Positions 62,996 to 64,000 of a stretch of DNA of 64,000 nucleotides are shown here, piece after piece. The DNA is from Chitinophaga solisilvae (GTDB taxonomy: Bacteria > Bacteroidota > Bacteroidia > Chitinophagales > Chitinophagaceae). Made by a program: the position numbers and the translations under genes. Position 1 is the stretch's first letter. Every line of letters begins with the position of its first letter. The notes below the pieces were generated by a model. It saw nothing but the letters and a program-made list of their open reading frames with translations, ran no database searches and had not been told where the DNA came from. The stretch spans positions 620,001 to 684,000 of the forward strand of contig NZ_JAABOK010000002.1 of NCBI RefSeq assembly GCF_009928525.1. The letters are read 5' to 3'.

Positions 62996-64000
62996 CTAGG
63001 CTTTGATGGCTTTGTTTACGAGGTCTGCCGCTTCGCTGAGCAGGGTAGCTGATTGTACCTGCAGGCCGCTGGCTTCGATGAGATCTTTCGCTTCTTTAGC
63101 GTTGGTACCTTGTAAACGTACGATGATAGGCACTTTGATATTGCCGATGGATTTGTAGGCATCGATAACACCTTGTGCTACCCTGTCGCAACGAACGATA
63201 CCGCCGAAGATATTGATCAGGATGGCCTGTACTTTAGGATCTTTGAGGATGATACGGAAGCCTGCTTCTACGGTCTGAGCGTTGGCAGTACCGCCTACGT
63301 CCAGGAAGTTGGCCGGTTCACCGCCGCTGAGTTTGATCATATCCATGGTAGCCATGGCCAGACCGGCGCCATTTACCATACAGCCTACGTTACCGTCGAG
63401 TTTTACGAAGTTGAGGTTGTATTTACCTGCTTCTACTTCAGTAGGATCTTCTTCGGTGATATCACGGAGGGCTTCCAGGTCAGGATGACGCATCAGTGCG
63501 TTATCGTCCAGGTTAACCTTAGCGTCTACAGCGATGATTTTATCGTCGCTGGTTTTGAACAACGGGTTGATTTCCAGCATGCTGCAGTCCAGTCCTACGT
63601 AAGCGTTGTACAGGTTGGTAACAAATTTAACCATGTTTTTAAACGCTTCGCCGCTCAGGCCCAGGTTAAAGGCGATGTTGCGGGCCTGGAAGGGTTGCAG
63701 GGCCATGTTTGGCTTTACCCACTCTTTGAATATTTTTTCTGGCGTATTGTGTGCTACTTCTTCGATATCCATACCGCCTTCAGTGGAGTACATGATTACG
63801 TTCTCACTTTTAGCGCGGTCCAGCAGGATGGAGAGGTAAAATTCCTTTACAGGGTTGGCGCCGGGATAGTAAACATCCTGTGCTACCAGTACTTTGTTAA
63901 CCAGTTTACCAGCTTCGCCGGTCTGAATGGTAACCAGGGTGCCTCCGAGGATATTACCGGCGATGTTTTTCACATCTTCCGCATTTTTACCTACTGCCAC
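62996..64000 (-). CDS. sucC: Succinate-CoA ligase (ADP-forming) subunit beta, 3' part
   Basis: The minus-strand frame is open to the window edge, so the N-terminus (about 65 residues of the ATP-grasp domain) lies outside. The visible 334 residues contain VAQDVYYPGANPVKEFYLSI, the ATP-grasp acidic ligands in MLEINPLFK and IAVDAKVNLDDNALMRHPDL. The CoA-binding ligase domain follows with DGNVGCMVNGAGLAMATMDM, FLDVGGTANAQTVEAGFRI and ILINIFGGIVRCDRVAQGV. It makes ATP from succinyl-CoA in the TCA cycle. The GTG at 64000 should not be read as the true start. Confidence 0.96.
   Translation of the reverse strand: MAVGKNAEDVKNIAGNILGGTLVTIQTGEAGKLVNKVLVAQDVYYPGANPVKEFYLSILLDRAKSENVIMYSTEGGMDIEEVAHNTPEKIFKEWVKPNMALQPFQARNIAFNLGLSGEAFKNMVKFVTNLYNAYVGLDCSMLEINPLFKTSDDKIIAVDAKVNLDDNALMRHPDLEALRDITEEDPTEVEAGKYNLNFVKLDGNVGCMVNGAGLAMATMDMIKLSGGEPANFLDVGGTANAQTVEAGFRIILKDPKVQAILINIFGGIVRCDRVAQGVIDAYKSIGNIKVPIIVRLQGTNAKEAKDLIEASGLQVQSATLLSEAADLVNKAIKA

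Overview
The window looks like a chromosomal segment of a Bacteroidota bacterium, most likely Chitinophagaceae and probably Chitinophaga or a close relative. The evidence is the promoter grammar (TAnnTTTG -7 boxes, some with an upstream TTTG), weak Shine-Dalgarno use, a type IX secretion (T9SS) sorting domain, a SprE/PorW-type TPR protein, LytS/LytTR and HxlR/AraC regulators, SusD-free surface lipoproteins, and long AT-rich inverted repeats between genes. The genus is an inference. The replicon looks chromosomal: it carries accA, dapA, rnz, clpC, cmk, ispH, rpsA, pyrG, yidC, sucC and a tRNA-Asp.

Layout. 1-2.7 kb: tail of a sensor kinase, a response regulator fused to a thioredoxin-reductase-like flavoprotein, and a UBP zinc finger. 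2.8-17.7 kb: accessory genes. These are a beta-helix lipoprotein, a sialidase, an SDR, a zinc-ribbon membrane protein, a HEIGH metalloprotease with fascin-like repeats, a MazG-like protein, Crp and AraC regulators, an aldo/keto reductase, a CsgG-like protein, an alpha/beta hydrolase, a frameshifted hxlR divergent from an MBL-hydrolase/reductase pair, and a DHFR-fold protein. 17.7-20.1 kb: an AT-rich two-gene island (HTH protein plus unknown protein) on the 3' side of tRNA-Asp. 20.3-26.6 kb: accA, dapA, rnz, a STAS protein and clpC. 27.0-32.4 kb: three secreted repeat proteins, the last with a T9SS sorting domain. 32.5-39 kb: cmk, a TPR histidine kinase with its LytTR regulator, ispH and a rhomboid protease. 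39.3-42.8 kb: rpsA, a cyclase-family hydrolase and a HAD phosphatase. 43.1-46.9 kb: a siroheme/sulfite-reductase operon led by a very short Cys-rich ORF and an attenuator-like terminator. 46.9-64 kb: DUF488, HD and thioesterase genes, pyrG, yidC, an M28 peptidase, a SprT/AtpZ/bactofilin cluster, SprE/PorW, PBP1A, a thioredoxin-like protein and the 3' part of sucC.

The strongest candidate for an undescribed system is the leader at 43074-43280. A promoter matching TTTG-N19-TATCTTTG precedes a 28-codon ORF with five Cys codons, three of them consecutive. Those codons sit in the arm of a hairpin, and an intrinsic terminator follows before the sulfite reductase gene. This reads as a cysteine-responsive transcription attenuator.

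Other notable structures are a duplicated 26-bp promoter/operator unit in front of the island HTH gene, a 7-nt-type deletion that breaks hxlR beside an intact operator-like divergent region, and two families of long intergenic inverted repeats with shared outer arms and locus-specific inner arms.
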